Shown: piece by piece, positions 1-7,683 of the stretch
Numbering within the stretch: the stretch's first letter is position 1
How the letters are laid out: every line of letters begins with the position of its first letter
Assembly: GCA_030655215.1 (NCBI GenBank)
Contig: JAURVZ010000084.1
Location: 186,001-250,000 of the forward strand
DNA: 64,000 bases
Direction of reading: 5' to 3'
DNA from: Pseudolabrys sp.
GTDB taxonomy: Bacteria; Pseudomonadota; Alphaproteobacteria; Rhizobiales; Xanthobacteraceae
Notes under the pieces: generated by a model
What the model saw: only the letters and a program-made list of their open reading frames with translations
Told to the model about the DNA's origin: nothing
Database searches by the model: none
Made by a program: the position numbers and the translations under genes

Positions 1-336
1 GGCGCCGATGCCAATGGCCGCGCCGGCGCCGAGCCAGGGCGAACCGGTCGACTTGATCACCGTCGCCGCGACGCAGGCGCTGAGGCCCACGGTCGCGCCG
101 ATCGACAGATCGATCTTGCCGGTCAGGATGACAAGCGTCAGGCCCGACGCCATGAAGAAGACAAGGCTCGCCTGCCGCAGGACGTTCAGCAGGTTGTTGG
201 CGGTGAGGAACGCGTCGCTGGCAATCGACAGCACCACGCAGATGATGGCGACAGCCAGCAGCCGGTAGGCAACGTCGGTGACGTCGCGCGACAGCGTCAG
301 CTTGAACTTGGGAGCGACTGCTTCAACCTGGCTCAT
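1..336 (-). CDS. Sugar ABC transporter permease, RbsC family (partial)
   Basis: Inner-membrane permease of a ribose/xylose-type ABC importer. It is read leftward and cut by the window edge, so only the first 112 residues are visible, and it is too incomplete for the ORF track. The start ATG shares an ATGA overlap with the stop of the permease gene at 333-1304, which indicates translational coupling. The visible part has a hydrophobic first helix (about residues 26-43) followed by the family-typical region ending in TGKIDLSIGA, the conserved segment also present in its neighbour as TEGLDLSIGA. The two permeases probably form a heterodimer served by the ATPase at 1297-2838. The substrate cannot be read from the sequence. 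Confidence 0.88.
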   Translation of the reverse strand, partial: MSQVEAVAPKFKLTLSRDVTDVAYRLLAVAIICVVLSIASDAFLTANNLLNVLRQASLVFFMASGLTLVILTGKIDLSIGATVGLSACVAATVIKSTGSPWLGAGAAIGIGA

Positions 337-1304
337 GAGTCGTGTGCCTTCCGCACGCCGTCGAAGAACAGCGCGACAATGACGAGCAGCCCGACGCAGA
401 TAACCTGGATCGAGGACGGCATCGCCAGCAGATTAAGTCCGTTGCGCAACACACCGATGGTGACAACGCCGAGCAGCGTGCCGAGCAACCAGCCCTCACC
501 GCGTTCGAACTGGGTGCCACCGACCGCGACGGCGGCGATGGCGTCGAATTCCATGCCGATGGCGGCGGTGGGATGCGCCGAGCTGATGCGCGACGTCAGC
601 AGCAAGGCGCCGATGCCGGCCATCAGGCCGCCAATGCCATAGACGATGGCAAGAACGCGCCGGTCATTGATGCCGGCATGCCGCAGCGCTTCGCGGTTAC
701 CGCCGAGCGCCGGCACGTAGGTGCCGAAGCGCGTGTGGTAGAGGATGCCGTGCATCACCGCATAGGCGACCGCTGCGAGGATGAGCGGAAACGGAATGCC
801 GAGCACCGTGCCGGAATAAAAGAAGTGCAGTGATGGCGGCATGCCGACAATGCTGGTGCCGTCGGTAATGACAAGGCAAAGACCCTGCGCAATGCCCAAC
901 GTGCCGAGCGTGGTTACGAAGGGCGGGATGTCGATCCAGGCAATCAGCCAGCCATTGAGCAGGCCGAAGGCCAGACCGATCGCAACAGCGGCGATGAAGG
1001 CAATCGTCAGCGAGCCGGTCGACACCGCGACCGAGGCGAGCACGACCGAACCGAGGGTCAGCACCGCGCCGATCGACAGGTCGAGGCCTTCAGTCATGAT
1101 GATGAAGGTCATCGGCAAAGCGAGCAGCAGCAGGATCGACGACTGCACCAGGATGTTGCTGAGGTTGGGCGCAGTCGAGAACCCGGGGCTCATGGCGGCG
1201 AAGATCGCGAACAAGGCGACCAGCACGAAAGCGACGCCGGGCACGCGGCCCAGCGTTGCCATGCCTTGCGCCATGACGCCTCCACTGAGGGCGCGATCAC
1301 TCAT
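333..1304 (-). CDS. Sugar ABC transporter permease, RbsC family
   Basis: A 323-residue permease of the BPD_transp_2 (RbsC/XylH) family. It is highly hydrophobic with many predicted membrane helices and carries the conserved DLSIGA segment near residue 75. The start overlaps the end of the upstream ATPase gene by 8 bases, and the stop overlaps the second permease in an ATGA. The three genes are therefore one translationally coupled operon transcribed leftward. The pair of non-identical permeases resembles importers for pentoses, sugar alcohols or autoinducer-2. Specificity remains open because no periplasmic binding protein lies in the visible part of the operon. Confidence 0.92.
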   Translation of the reverse strand: MSDRALSGGVMAQGMATLGRVPGVAFVLVALFAIFAAMSPGFSTAPNLSNILVQSSILLLLALPMTFIIMTEGLDLSIGAVLTLGSVVLASVAVSTGSLTIAFIAAVAIGLAFGLLNGWLIAWIDIPPFVTTLGTLGIAQGLCLVITDGTSIVGMPPSLHFFYSGTVLGIPFPLILAAVAYAVMHGILYHTRFGTYVPALGGNREALRHAGINDRRVLAIVYGIGGLMAGIGALLLTSRISSAHPTAAIGMEFDAIAAVAVGGTQFERGEGWLLGTLLGVVTIGVLRNGLNLLAMPSSIQVICVGLLVIVALFFDGVRKAHDS

Positions 1305-2838
1305 GGTGCATTCCTAACTGCAAGATGTTTTCTTCATTCAGCCGCTCGCGCGACAGTTCGCCGGCAATGATGCCCTCACGCATGACGTAGGCGCGGTCGC
1401 AAACATTGACGATCTCGCTGAGCTCGGAGCTGATCATCAGGATAGCGGCGCCATTCTCGACCAGGTCGTACATCAGCGCGAAAATTTCAGCCTTGGCGCC
1501 GACGTCGATGCCGCGCGTTGGCTCGTCGAAGATGAACAGCTTCGCTTCGGCCGCCAGCCACTTGCCGATGACAACCTTCTGCTGATTGCCGCCGGACAGC
1601 ACCTGCACCGCGCGGCGTGGCGACGGTGTTGCAATGCGCAGCTTCTTGATCATTGCCTGCGCGACTTTGGCGGCCTTGCCGGGATGAAAGATGTGCGACG
1701 GAAACAGCTTGTCGAGCGACGACACGACAATGTTGTCGCCAACCGAACGGATCAACGCCAGGCCTTGCGACTTGCGGCTTTCCGGGATCAGCGCAACGCC
1801 CATGCGGGTCGCTTCGTCCGGCCCGCCACTGAAACGCTTGCCGAAGAACGTCACCTCACCGGCCGTGATCCGGTCGGCGCCGAAAATGGCGCGCGCCACT
1901 TCGGTGCGGCCGGAGCCGACCAGCCCGCAAAGGCCGACGATTTCGCCGGCGCGGACGTTGAGATTGATGTCGGAAATGCCGCTCGGCCCGGTCAGGCCCT
2001 TGACGTCAAGCGCAACCGCGCCCGGCTTGATGTTGTCGCCACGACGATGAATGGCATCGACCTTGCGGCCGACCATCTTCTGCACCAGGTCGCTCGGCGT
2101 GGTTTCGTTCGGCAGCACGGTCGCCACCATCTTGCCGTCCCGCAGGATGGTGATGCGATCGCCGAGCAAGAAGACTTCGGCCATGCGGTGCGAAATATAA
2201 ACGATGGCGACGCCGGCAGCCTTCAAGCGGCGCATCATGCCGAAGAGGTGCTCAGTCTCGGTGTCGGACAATGCCGATGTCGGCTCGTCCATGACCAGAA
2301 TGCGGGCGTTCTGTGACAAAGCCTTGGCGATTTCGACGATCTGCTGCTGCGCCACGCCGAGCGTGTGAACCGGCGCATCGATATCGATATCGGAGCCGAT
2401 CATGCCGAGCACGCGTTGCGCTTCGCTGCGGATCTTCTGGCGATCGATGGTGCCAGGAATCTTGCCGGGAAATTCGCGGCCGAGATAAATGTTTTGCGCA
2501 ACGCTGAGATACGGCACCAGCGAGAATTCCTGGAAGATCACCGCGATGCCGAACTGGCGCGCGTCCAGCGTCGACTTAATCTCGATTTTCTCGCCGTGGT
2601 TATACAACTCGCCTTCGTCGGCGACGTAAGCGCCGCACAGCACTTTCATCAGCGATGATTTGCCGGCGCCGTTCTCGCCGCACAGCATATGGATTTCGCC
2701 GGCCCAGATCGGAAACGACACATTGTCGAGCGCGCGCACGCCGGGGAATGTCTTGCAAATGCCGCGCAGCTCCAGCAGCGGCCCGCGCGCTGTCGCGCTG
2801 TCCGCCTGCACCGGTGCGATGGTCGCGAGGTCCGTCAT
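1297..2838 (-). CDS. Sugar ABC transporter ATP-binding protein (RbsA/MglA type)
   Basis: Tandem-ATPase subunit that energises the two permeases. The first half has Walker A GENGAGKSS, a signature region around GVAQQQIVEIAKAL and Walker B ILVMDEPTSAL. The second half has the degenerate Walker A GLVGSGRTE, a full signature LSGGNQQK and FIFDEPTRG, the standard RbsA pattern. The ORF track begins at residue MKTRQRG, but homology starts just after an internal ATG at 2838 (MTDLATIAP), giving 513 residues, which is normal for the family. No strong Shine-Dalgarno separates this start from an alternative at 2877. Transcription is divergent from the LacI-type regulator. Confidence 0.92.
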   Translation of the reverse strand: MTDLATIAPVQADSATARGPLLELRGICKTFPGVRALDNVSFPIWAGEIHMLCGENGAGKSSLMKVLCGAYVADEGELYNHGEKIEIKSTLDARQFGIAVIFQEFSLVPYLSVAQNIYLGREFPGKIPGTIDRQKIRSEAQRVLGMIGSDIDIDAPVHTLGVAQQQIVEIAKALSQNARILVMDEPTSALSDTETEHLFGMMRRLKAAGVAIVYISHRMAEVFLLGDRITILRDGKMVATVLPNETTPSDLVQKMVGRKVDAIHRRGDNIKPGAVALDVKGLTGPSGISDINLNVRAGEIVGLCGLVGSGRTEVARAIFGADRITAGEVTFFGKRFSGGPDEATRMGVALIPESRKSQGLALIRSVGDNIVVSSLDKLFPSHIFHPGKAAKVAQAMIKKLRIATPSPRRAVQVLSGGNQQKVVIGKWLAAEAKLFIFDEPTRGIDVGAKAEIFALMYDLVENGAAILMISSELSEIVNVCDRAYVMREGIIAGELSRERLNEENILQLGMHHE

Positions 2839-2989
2839 GCGCGACTGGTTGCGGATGACGAGCAGCGGCAAACGCATGCCGCGCTGATGTTCAGACAGAT
2901 GATTGCCACTAGGCGTCCCCGTTTCTTCCCGACACAAACTTCGCTGCGTGGATCGTGAGCGTCCACGTTGCCGGGTTTTCACGCCCGTG

Positions 2990-3003
2990 GTAAAACGATT
3001 TAC
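2990..3003. promoter_or_regulatory. Candidate LacI-family operator
   Basis: The 14-mer GTAAAACGATTTAC is a near-perfect palindrome (one mismatched pair) around a central CG, the typical architecture of LacI/PurR operators. It lies in the 288-bp divergent region between the sugar ABC operon and the LacI-type gene, so it could control both. A second, weaker inverted repeat (CGTGGA...TCCACG, 2947-2967) lies just to its left. Binding is inferred, not shown. I see no other feature in this intergenic stretch. Confidence 0.5.
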
Positions 3004-3126
3004 GAAGTGGCTGATGAATGCAAGTGAAATTGCGTCGCAGCCAGGGAGCGTACCGGATCGCGATGCGCTTGAAAGACGTTGTGCGTCGCACCATTGCGAT
3101 GCGGGGATGAGGCACCAAGGATCGCA

Positions 3127-4164
3127 ATGGGCGGAAAGCGCAGGCGTCCGACGACAGGTTCATCGCCGACAATTCGCGATGTCGCAAAGCGTGCCGGTGT
3201 CTCTCCTGGCACAGTATCCAACGTATTGATCGGCGTGCGCGGCGTGCGGGCAGACAGCCGCATTTCAGTGATGAAGGCAGCCGAAGCGCTCGGTTACAAA
3301 TCCAACCACATGGCCTCAAGCCTGCGGCGTGGACACACGCGAACAATCGGCGTGGTTGTGCCGGACTTGTCCAACGAATTCTTCTCAGGCCTGGTCACGC
3401 ATTGGGAAGCACAGGCGGCCAAGGCCGGCTACGAAATCCTCGTTGTCTCCAGCGGAGACAATCCAGAGACGGAAACGCGGCGAATACAATCTCTGATCGC
3501 ACGGCGCGTCGATGGGCTGCTCATTGTCGCGGCGCGCGACGACTTCGGCGCAGCGTCGGGATTTCCCGCCCTGCTCCCGCCTGCCGTGCTGGTCGATCGC
3601 GCCTCAGGGCACAAAAGGTTCGACACTGTGTCGTCCGACAATGTCGCCGCCGGCTATGACGGCACATTGCATCTCATCAAGCTCGGGCATCGCGACATCG
3701 TCCTGGTCACGTCCGATGATAGTCATCTCCACCTGCGCGACCGTGTCGATGGCTACCGAAGGGCGCTGAAAGAAAACGGCCTCGCCAAGCGCGAACGGCT
3801 GGTGATTGGCGGCCGCAGCGTTGAAGCCTGCCGCGCGGCAATCGCTCAGGAATTCCGCCGGCCGGTGCGGCCGACGGCGATCTTCGCCTCGACCTTCTTT
3901 GCGACCTTGGGAGCGATCAAGGCCATTCACGCCTTCGACATCGCTCTGCCGGGCGAGATATCACTGGTCGGCTTCGAACATTCCGAATGGGCGACGGTTT
4001 TTCAGCCGCATCTCACTGCGGTGGCACAACGCCGCGAAGAGCTTGCTGCGAAATCCTGGAGCACGCTGATGGACCGCATCGGCTCGCCGCGCGCCAAGCT
4101 GCGCAGCATGAAGATACCGGTCGATTTCAGCATTCGCGACTCGGCGCAGCAACTGGCGGACTAA
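3127..4164 (+). CDS. LacI family transcriptional regulator
   Basis: DNA-binding repressor of the LacI/GalR family, 345 residues from the chosen start. The N-terminal helix-turn-helix reads TIRDVAKRAGVSPGTVSNVL, followed by the hinge-helix segment YKSNHMASSLRRG. The remainder is a periplasmic-binding-like effector domain beginning TRTIGVVVPDLSNEFFS. The track starts 16 codons earlier, but ATG 3127 is preceded by AAGGA at good spacing and places the HTH at the usual distance from the N-terminus. It is divergent from the sugar ABC operon, which it probably regulates. Its 3' end overlaps the convergent oxidase gene by four bases. Confidence 0.9.
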   Translation: MGGKRRRPTTGSSPTIRDVAKRAGVSPGTVSNVLIGVRGVRADSRISVMKAAEALGYKSNHMASSLRRGHTRTIGVVVPDLSNEFFSGLVTHWEAQAAKAGYEILVVSSGDNPETETRRIQSLIARRVDGLLIVAARDDFGAASGFPALLPPAVLVDRASGHKRFDTVSSDNVAAGYDGTLHLIKLGHRDIVLVTSDDSHLHLRDRVDGYRRALKENGLAKRERLVIGGRSVEACRAAIAQEFRRPVRPTAIFASTFFATLGAIKAIHAFDIALPGEISLVGFEHSEWATVFQPHLTAVAQRREELAAKSWSTLMDRIGSPRAKLRSMKIPVDFSIRDSAQQLAD

Positions 4165-5327
4165 GGTCGAGCGGCGATCACGTGATCGCGCGTGATATCC
4201 ACGACCGTGCGGCAGCCGATCATCGCCATCGTGTAAGCGAGGTCCGATTGCAGGATGTCGATGGCCCGCTTGGCGCCACGCAATCCGCCGGCCGCCACGC
4301 CATAGATCGTGGCACGGCCGGTGAAGCAGAAATCGGCTCCAATGGCTTTCGCGACAATGAGGTCGCTGCCACGCCTGATGCCGCCGTCGAAGAATACGCG
4401 GATATCCTTGCCGGCGCCGGCCCGCACCTGCGCCAGCGAGTCGAGCGCGCCTTGCATGCAATCAAGCTTGTTGCCGCCATGGTTGGAAATCGTCACCGCA
4501 TCGGCGCCGGCCTGCACCGCGCGCAAGGCGTCGTCCGGATGCACCAGGCCTTTGACGATCATCGGGCCCTTCCAGAGGCTGCGAATACGATCGAGATCGC
4601 GCCAGGTCTGCGCGTTGTTCCAGTTCTGGACGTAATAGGCCGAGACCTGCTTGGCGCTGCTGCCGGGCGGCGCATAGGCGGTCCAGCTCTCCAGCTTCAT
4701 GCCGCCGCTGCGCAGGTAATCGGCGGTCCAGAACGGATGCACCAGCGCATCGAGAAACAGCTTCGGAAAGGTGCGGATGGTCGGGCCGGTCGCCATCGAC
4801 ACGCCGGTGCGCGAGACCACTTCGGAGCGCGGCTGTAGTGGGTAATCGACCGTGTAGACCAGAACCTTGACCCCGGCGTCGCGCGCCCTGCCCAGCATTC
4901 TGTCGGTCACCTCCGGCGTATGCGCGCCATAGAGCTGATACCAGGTGTGGTCGGGTGCAACGCGGGCGACCGTCTCGATGGTCGCGTGCGACGCGCCCGA
5001 TAAAACGAACGGAATGTTCGCGTCGCGCGCGGCTTCGGCCAGCAGTTCATCAGCGAAACGGCGGTAGATGCCGGCAATGCCGACCGGCGAAATGCCGAAC
5101 AGGCTGGCATATTTGCGCCCGAACAATTCAACGCTGGTATCGACCGGCGTGACATCGGCCAGCGCGCGCGGCTGCAATTTATACTGCCGGAACGCATTGA
5201 CGTTGCTGCGGATGCCGCCGCCGTCGCCGGCGCCGCCTTCGAGATAGTCGCCGACGAAGCGCGGCATGCGCCGCAGAGCGAGACGGCGCAAGCCTTCGAT
5301 ATTCACCGCCCGGTCGACCGCCGTCAT
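4161..5327 (-). CDS. FMN-dependent alpha-hydroxy-acid oxidase/dehydrogenase family protein
   Basis: Member of the glycolate oxidase/L-lactate dehydrogenase (LldD) family, 388 residues. Family active-site elements are visible: the N-terminal tyrosine in VGDYLEGGAG, WYQLYG, the FMN-binding lysine in MIVKGLVHPDDA, the catalytic histidine in ISNHGG and the phosphate loop FFDGGIRRGSD. The substrate-carboxylate arginine that normally follows (SNHGGRQLD) is replaced, giving SNHGGNKLD. The substrate may therefore not be a simple 2-hydroxy acid. The start at 5327 is preferred because homology begins there and GGG-rich SD-like sequence precedes it. The longer track ORF runs into the divergent HpaF-type gene. 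Cytoplasmic or peripheral enzyme. Confidence 0.88.
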   Translation of the reverse strand: MTAVDRAVNIEGLRRLALRRMPRFVGDYLEGGAGDGGGIRSNVNAFRQYKLQPRALADVTPVDTSVELFGRKYASLFGISPVGIAGIYRRFADELLAEAARDANIPFVLSGASHATIETVARVAPDHTWYQLYGAHTPEVTDRMLGRARDAGVKVLVYTVDYPLQPRSEVVSRTGVSMATGPTIRTFPKLFLDALVHPFWTADYLRSGGMKLESWTAYAPPGSSAKQVSAYYVQNWNNAQTWRDLDRIRSLWKGPMIVKGLVHPDDALRAVQAGADAVTISNHGGNKLDCMQGALDSLAQVRAGAGKDIRVFFDGGIRRGSDLIVAKAIGADFCFTGRATIYGVAAGGLRGAKRAIDILQSDLAYTMAMIGCRTVVDITRDHVIAARP

Positions 5328-5421
5328 GTCCCTGCCCTTCGCCTTCAATCGGACATTGCTTCTATTGCCGCACGGACCATGTTTCAAGCTAAGATGCGCG
5401 CTGAAACTTGCGGAGCCGCCG

Positions 5422-5808
5422 ATGCCCCATGTCATTGTCGAGTATTCGACCAATATCGAACCAGCGCTCTCGCCGCGCGCCGTGCTTGAAGAAGTGCATG
5501 CGGCGGTGCTGGCAACCGGCGTGTTCAAACTCGCCGCCATTCGTACGCGCGCGGAACCGCGCGACCTTTACGTCATTGCCGACGGCGATCCGTCGCATGC
5601 CTTCATCAATGTCATGCTGCGCATTGGCGTCGGCCGTGACGAGGCAACCAAGACGATGATTGTCAAAACTATCATGGACCGCCTTGCCGAGATCAGCGCG
5701 CTGCTGTCAGCCAAGGCCGGCCTGAACATGCTGGTCGAGATCCAGGAGATCGCGGAGCCGGCGCTGCGCAAGGGCAATATGCACGAGCGCTTCGCCGGCG
5801 GAGCCTGA
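5422..5808 (+). CDS. hpaF: 5-carboxymethyl-2-hydroxymuconate Delta-isomerase family protein
   Basis: Small enzyme (128 residues) of the CHMI family, which isomerises 5-carboxymethyl-2-hydroxymuconate in the homoprotocatechuate meta-cleavage pathway. The mature start MPHVIVEYS supplies the N-terminal proline that acts as the catalytic base in the tautomerase-like superfamily. The track ORF begins 52 codons too early. The chosen ATG at 5422 puts Pro2 in the correct position. The adjacent convergent gene encodes an HpaD-type dioxygenase, which supports the pathway assignment. Other pathway enzymes (HpaE, HpaG, HpaH, HpaI) are not in the window. Confidence 0.85.
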   Translation: MPHVIVEYSTNIEPALSPRAVLEEVHAAVLATGVFKLAAIRTRAEPRDLYVIADGDPSHAFINVMLRIGVGRDEATKTMIVKTIMDRLAEISALLSAKAGLNMLVEIQEIAEPALRKGNMHERFAGGA

Positions 5809-5811
5809 GCC

Positions 5812-6792
5812 TTACGGCGCGACGATCGGCTGCGCCTGCAGCACCGGATCCCTGACCTCAACACCGGCGAACAGAGTGCCCTCCTCGAACCAGCTCTTCG
5901 GCGCCGGCGCGCCCCACAAAGTCTGGCGCTGCGGGTCCTTGAGGTTCCATTTGATCGGCTCGTGATCGGGATCGACCGTCAGATAGTCCGAGCAATAGAT
6001 CTCGATACGGTGGCCGTCCGGATCACGGACATAGAGAAAGAACGCATTGGAAATGCCGTGCCGCCCCGGCCCGCGCTCGATATTGCCGACATAGCCGGTG
6101 GTCGCCATCAGATCGAGCAGATCGATGATGCTCAAAGGCGTCGGCACCCAGAACGCCACATGATGCAGCCGCGGCCCGCGGCCATTGGTGAAGGCCATGT
6201 CATGCACACCGCCCTTGCGATGCATCCACGCCGCCCACAGCCGCTCCGATGTTTCGTCCTCGGTATATTCGGCAACGCGAAAGCCGATCTCGTTGTAGAA
6301 CGCAACCGAAGCATCGACATCGGTCGAGAAGCAATTGAAATGATCGATGCGCAGCGGCCGCACACCGCGATAGCGCGCATATTGCTGGTGGATCGGCTCC
6401 AGCCGCTTCATCTCGTGATAGAACTCGAGCGGCAGGCCGCCGGGATCGCGCGTGCGCAAGGTGCGGCCCTGATGCGGCCGCTCGATCCAGCTCACCGGCA
6501 AGCCCTTGCTCTTGAAGTGATGCGCGGCCTTGTCGAGGTCCTCGTCGGAATAAACCTTGAAGCCGAGATCATTGGCCATCGGCTCCGGCCCCTGCCGCAG
6601 GATCAGGCTGTGATGGTTGCGCTCCTCAAGCCCGCGCAGGAACAGCACGCCGCTGTCTTCATACGACACCTGCATGCCGAAGGTATCGACATAGAAACGC
6701 CGGCTGGCGGCAATGTCCCTGACGACCAGTTCGACATGCGACAGGCGCACAATGTTGAACGGCGGATAAAGATTGGCCTTCGGTACCGGCAC
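5812..6792 (-). CDS. hpaD: Extradiol dioxygenase, homoprotocatechuate 2,3-dioxygenase type (VOC family)
   Basis: Ring-cleaving dioxygenase of the vicinal-oxygen-chelate superfamily with two tandem glyoxalase-like modules (about residues 10-125 and 145-270). The likely 2-His-1-Glu iron ligands are in IDHFNCFS, RLHHVAFW and RIEIYCSDY, matching homoprotocatechuate 2,3-dioxygenases. The track reports a 605-residue ORF, but its first 278 residues are antisense shadow of the crotonase gene. The real start is GTG at 6792, preceded by AGGGAG at 7-base spacing, giving 326 residues. It is convergent with the hpaF-like gene (3-base gap), so the two are not in one operon although their products act in consecutive parts of one pathway. 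Confidence 0.87.
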   Translation of the reverse strand: MPVPKANLYPPFNIVRLSHVELVVRDIAASRRFYVDTFGMQVSYEDSGVLFLRGLEERNHHSLILRQGPEPMANDLGFKVYSDEDLDKAAHHFKSKGLPVSWIERPHQGRTLRTRDPGGLPLEFYHEMKRLEPIHQQYARYRGVRPLRIDHFNCFSTDVDASVAFYNEIGFRVAEYTEDETSERLWAAWMHRKGGVHDMAFTNGRGPRLHHVAFWVPTPLSIIDLLDLMATTGYVGNIERGPGRHGISNAFFLYVRDPDGHRIEIYCSDYLTVDPDHEPIKWNLKDPQRQTLWGAPAPKSWFEEGTLFAGVEVRDPVLQAQPIVAP

Positions 6793-6906
6793 CTTTTCGC
6801 TCCCTGCGCGTCCTCTTCCGGGCCGCAAAGCGATTATCGCATGCGGTTTGGAATTGACCAGCGCGCGCTGTAGAGTGCCCGGCAGCGTGAGCCTGAAGGA
6901 GTTTCC

Positions 6907-7683
6907 ATGAGTGACGGTGAAGTGCGGGTCGTGCGCGACGGCGGCGTGGCGACAATTTTGTTCGATCGGCCACAGGCGCGCAACGCCATGACCTGGCGCA
7001 TGTATGAGGGGCTGGCCGCGGCCTGCGCGCAACTGAGCGGCGACGATACTGTGCGCGTCACCGTGCTGCGCGGCGTCGGCGGCAAGGCCTTCATTGCCGG
7101 CACCGACATTGCCCAATTCCGCGAATTCACCAAGCCGGAAGACGGCGTCGCCTATGAAGAGAAAATGGAAGTCTATCTCGCCGCGCTCGAGGCGATGCCG
7201 ATGCCGACACTGGCCGTCGTCGAAGGCTGGGCGATTGGCGGCGGGCTGGCGATTGCCGCCTGCTGCGATTTGCGCATCGCCACGCCCGGCACAAAATTCG
7301 GCGTGCCGATTGCCCGCACGCTTGGCAACTGCCTGTCCGTCAGCAATTACGCGCGGCTCGTCGCGTCGCTCGGGCCCTCCCGCACCAAGCAGATGATGTT
7401 GCTGGCCGAAAACGTGCCGGCCGAAGACGCGTTGGCCGCCGGCTTCCTGATGGAGATTGCCGAGCCGCACGCGCTCGACGCCCGCGTCGCCGCGATTTGC
7501 GAGCGCCTGCTCGGCAATGCGCCGGTCACGATGCGCGTGACCAAGGAAGCCATTCGCCGCCTGCAACATGTCGGCATTCCGAATGGCGACGATCTGGTTC
7601 GCGCCGCCTACGGCAGCGACGATTTCCACGAAGGCGTCGATGCCTTCGTCGCCAAGCGCCCGCCGCAGTGGAAGGGCCGTTGA
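6907..7683 (+). CDS. Enoyl-CoA hydratase/isomerase (crotonase) family protein without canonical Glu pair
   Basis: A 258-residue crotonase-fold protein with a strong GAAGGAG Shine-Dalgarno. The oxyanion-hole segments are present (GKAFIAGTDIAQF and EGWAIGGGLAIAACCD). Compared with rat enoyl-CoA hydratase, the first catalytic glutamate (GGGCELAM) is alanine and the second (FGQPEI) is replaced in FGVPIARTLG. It is therefore unlikely to hydrate enoyl-CoA by the standard mechanism and may be an isomerase, hydrolase or lyase on an acyl-CoA. It is followed directly by the convergent GMC oxidoreductase. The true substrate is unknown. Confidence 0.85.
   Translation: MSDGEVRVVRDGGVATILFDRPQARNAMTWRMYEGLAAACAQLSGDDTVRVTVLRGVGGKAFIAGTDIAQFREFTKPEDGVAYEEKMEVYLAALEAMPMPTLAVVEGWAIGGGLAIAACCDLRIATPGTKFGVPIARTLGNCLSVSNYARLVASLGPSRTKQMMLLAENVPAEDALAAGFLMEIAEPHALDARVAAICERLLGNAPVTMRVTKEAIRRLQHVGIPNGDDLVRAAYGSDDFHEGVDAFVAKRPPQWKGR

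Noticed and set aside
6793-7629. The N-terminal 278 residues of the 605-residue minus-strand ORF as part of a fusion dioxygenase
   Set aside because: This part is antisense to the crotonase gene, has shadow-type composition, and a strong SD with a GTG start lies exactly at the dioxygenase N-terminus.
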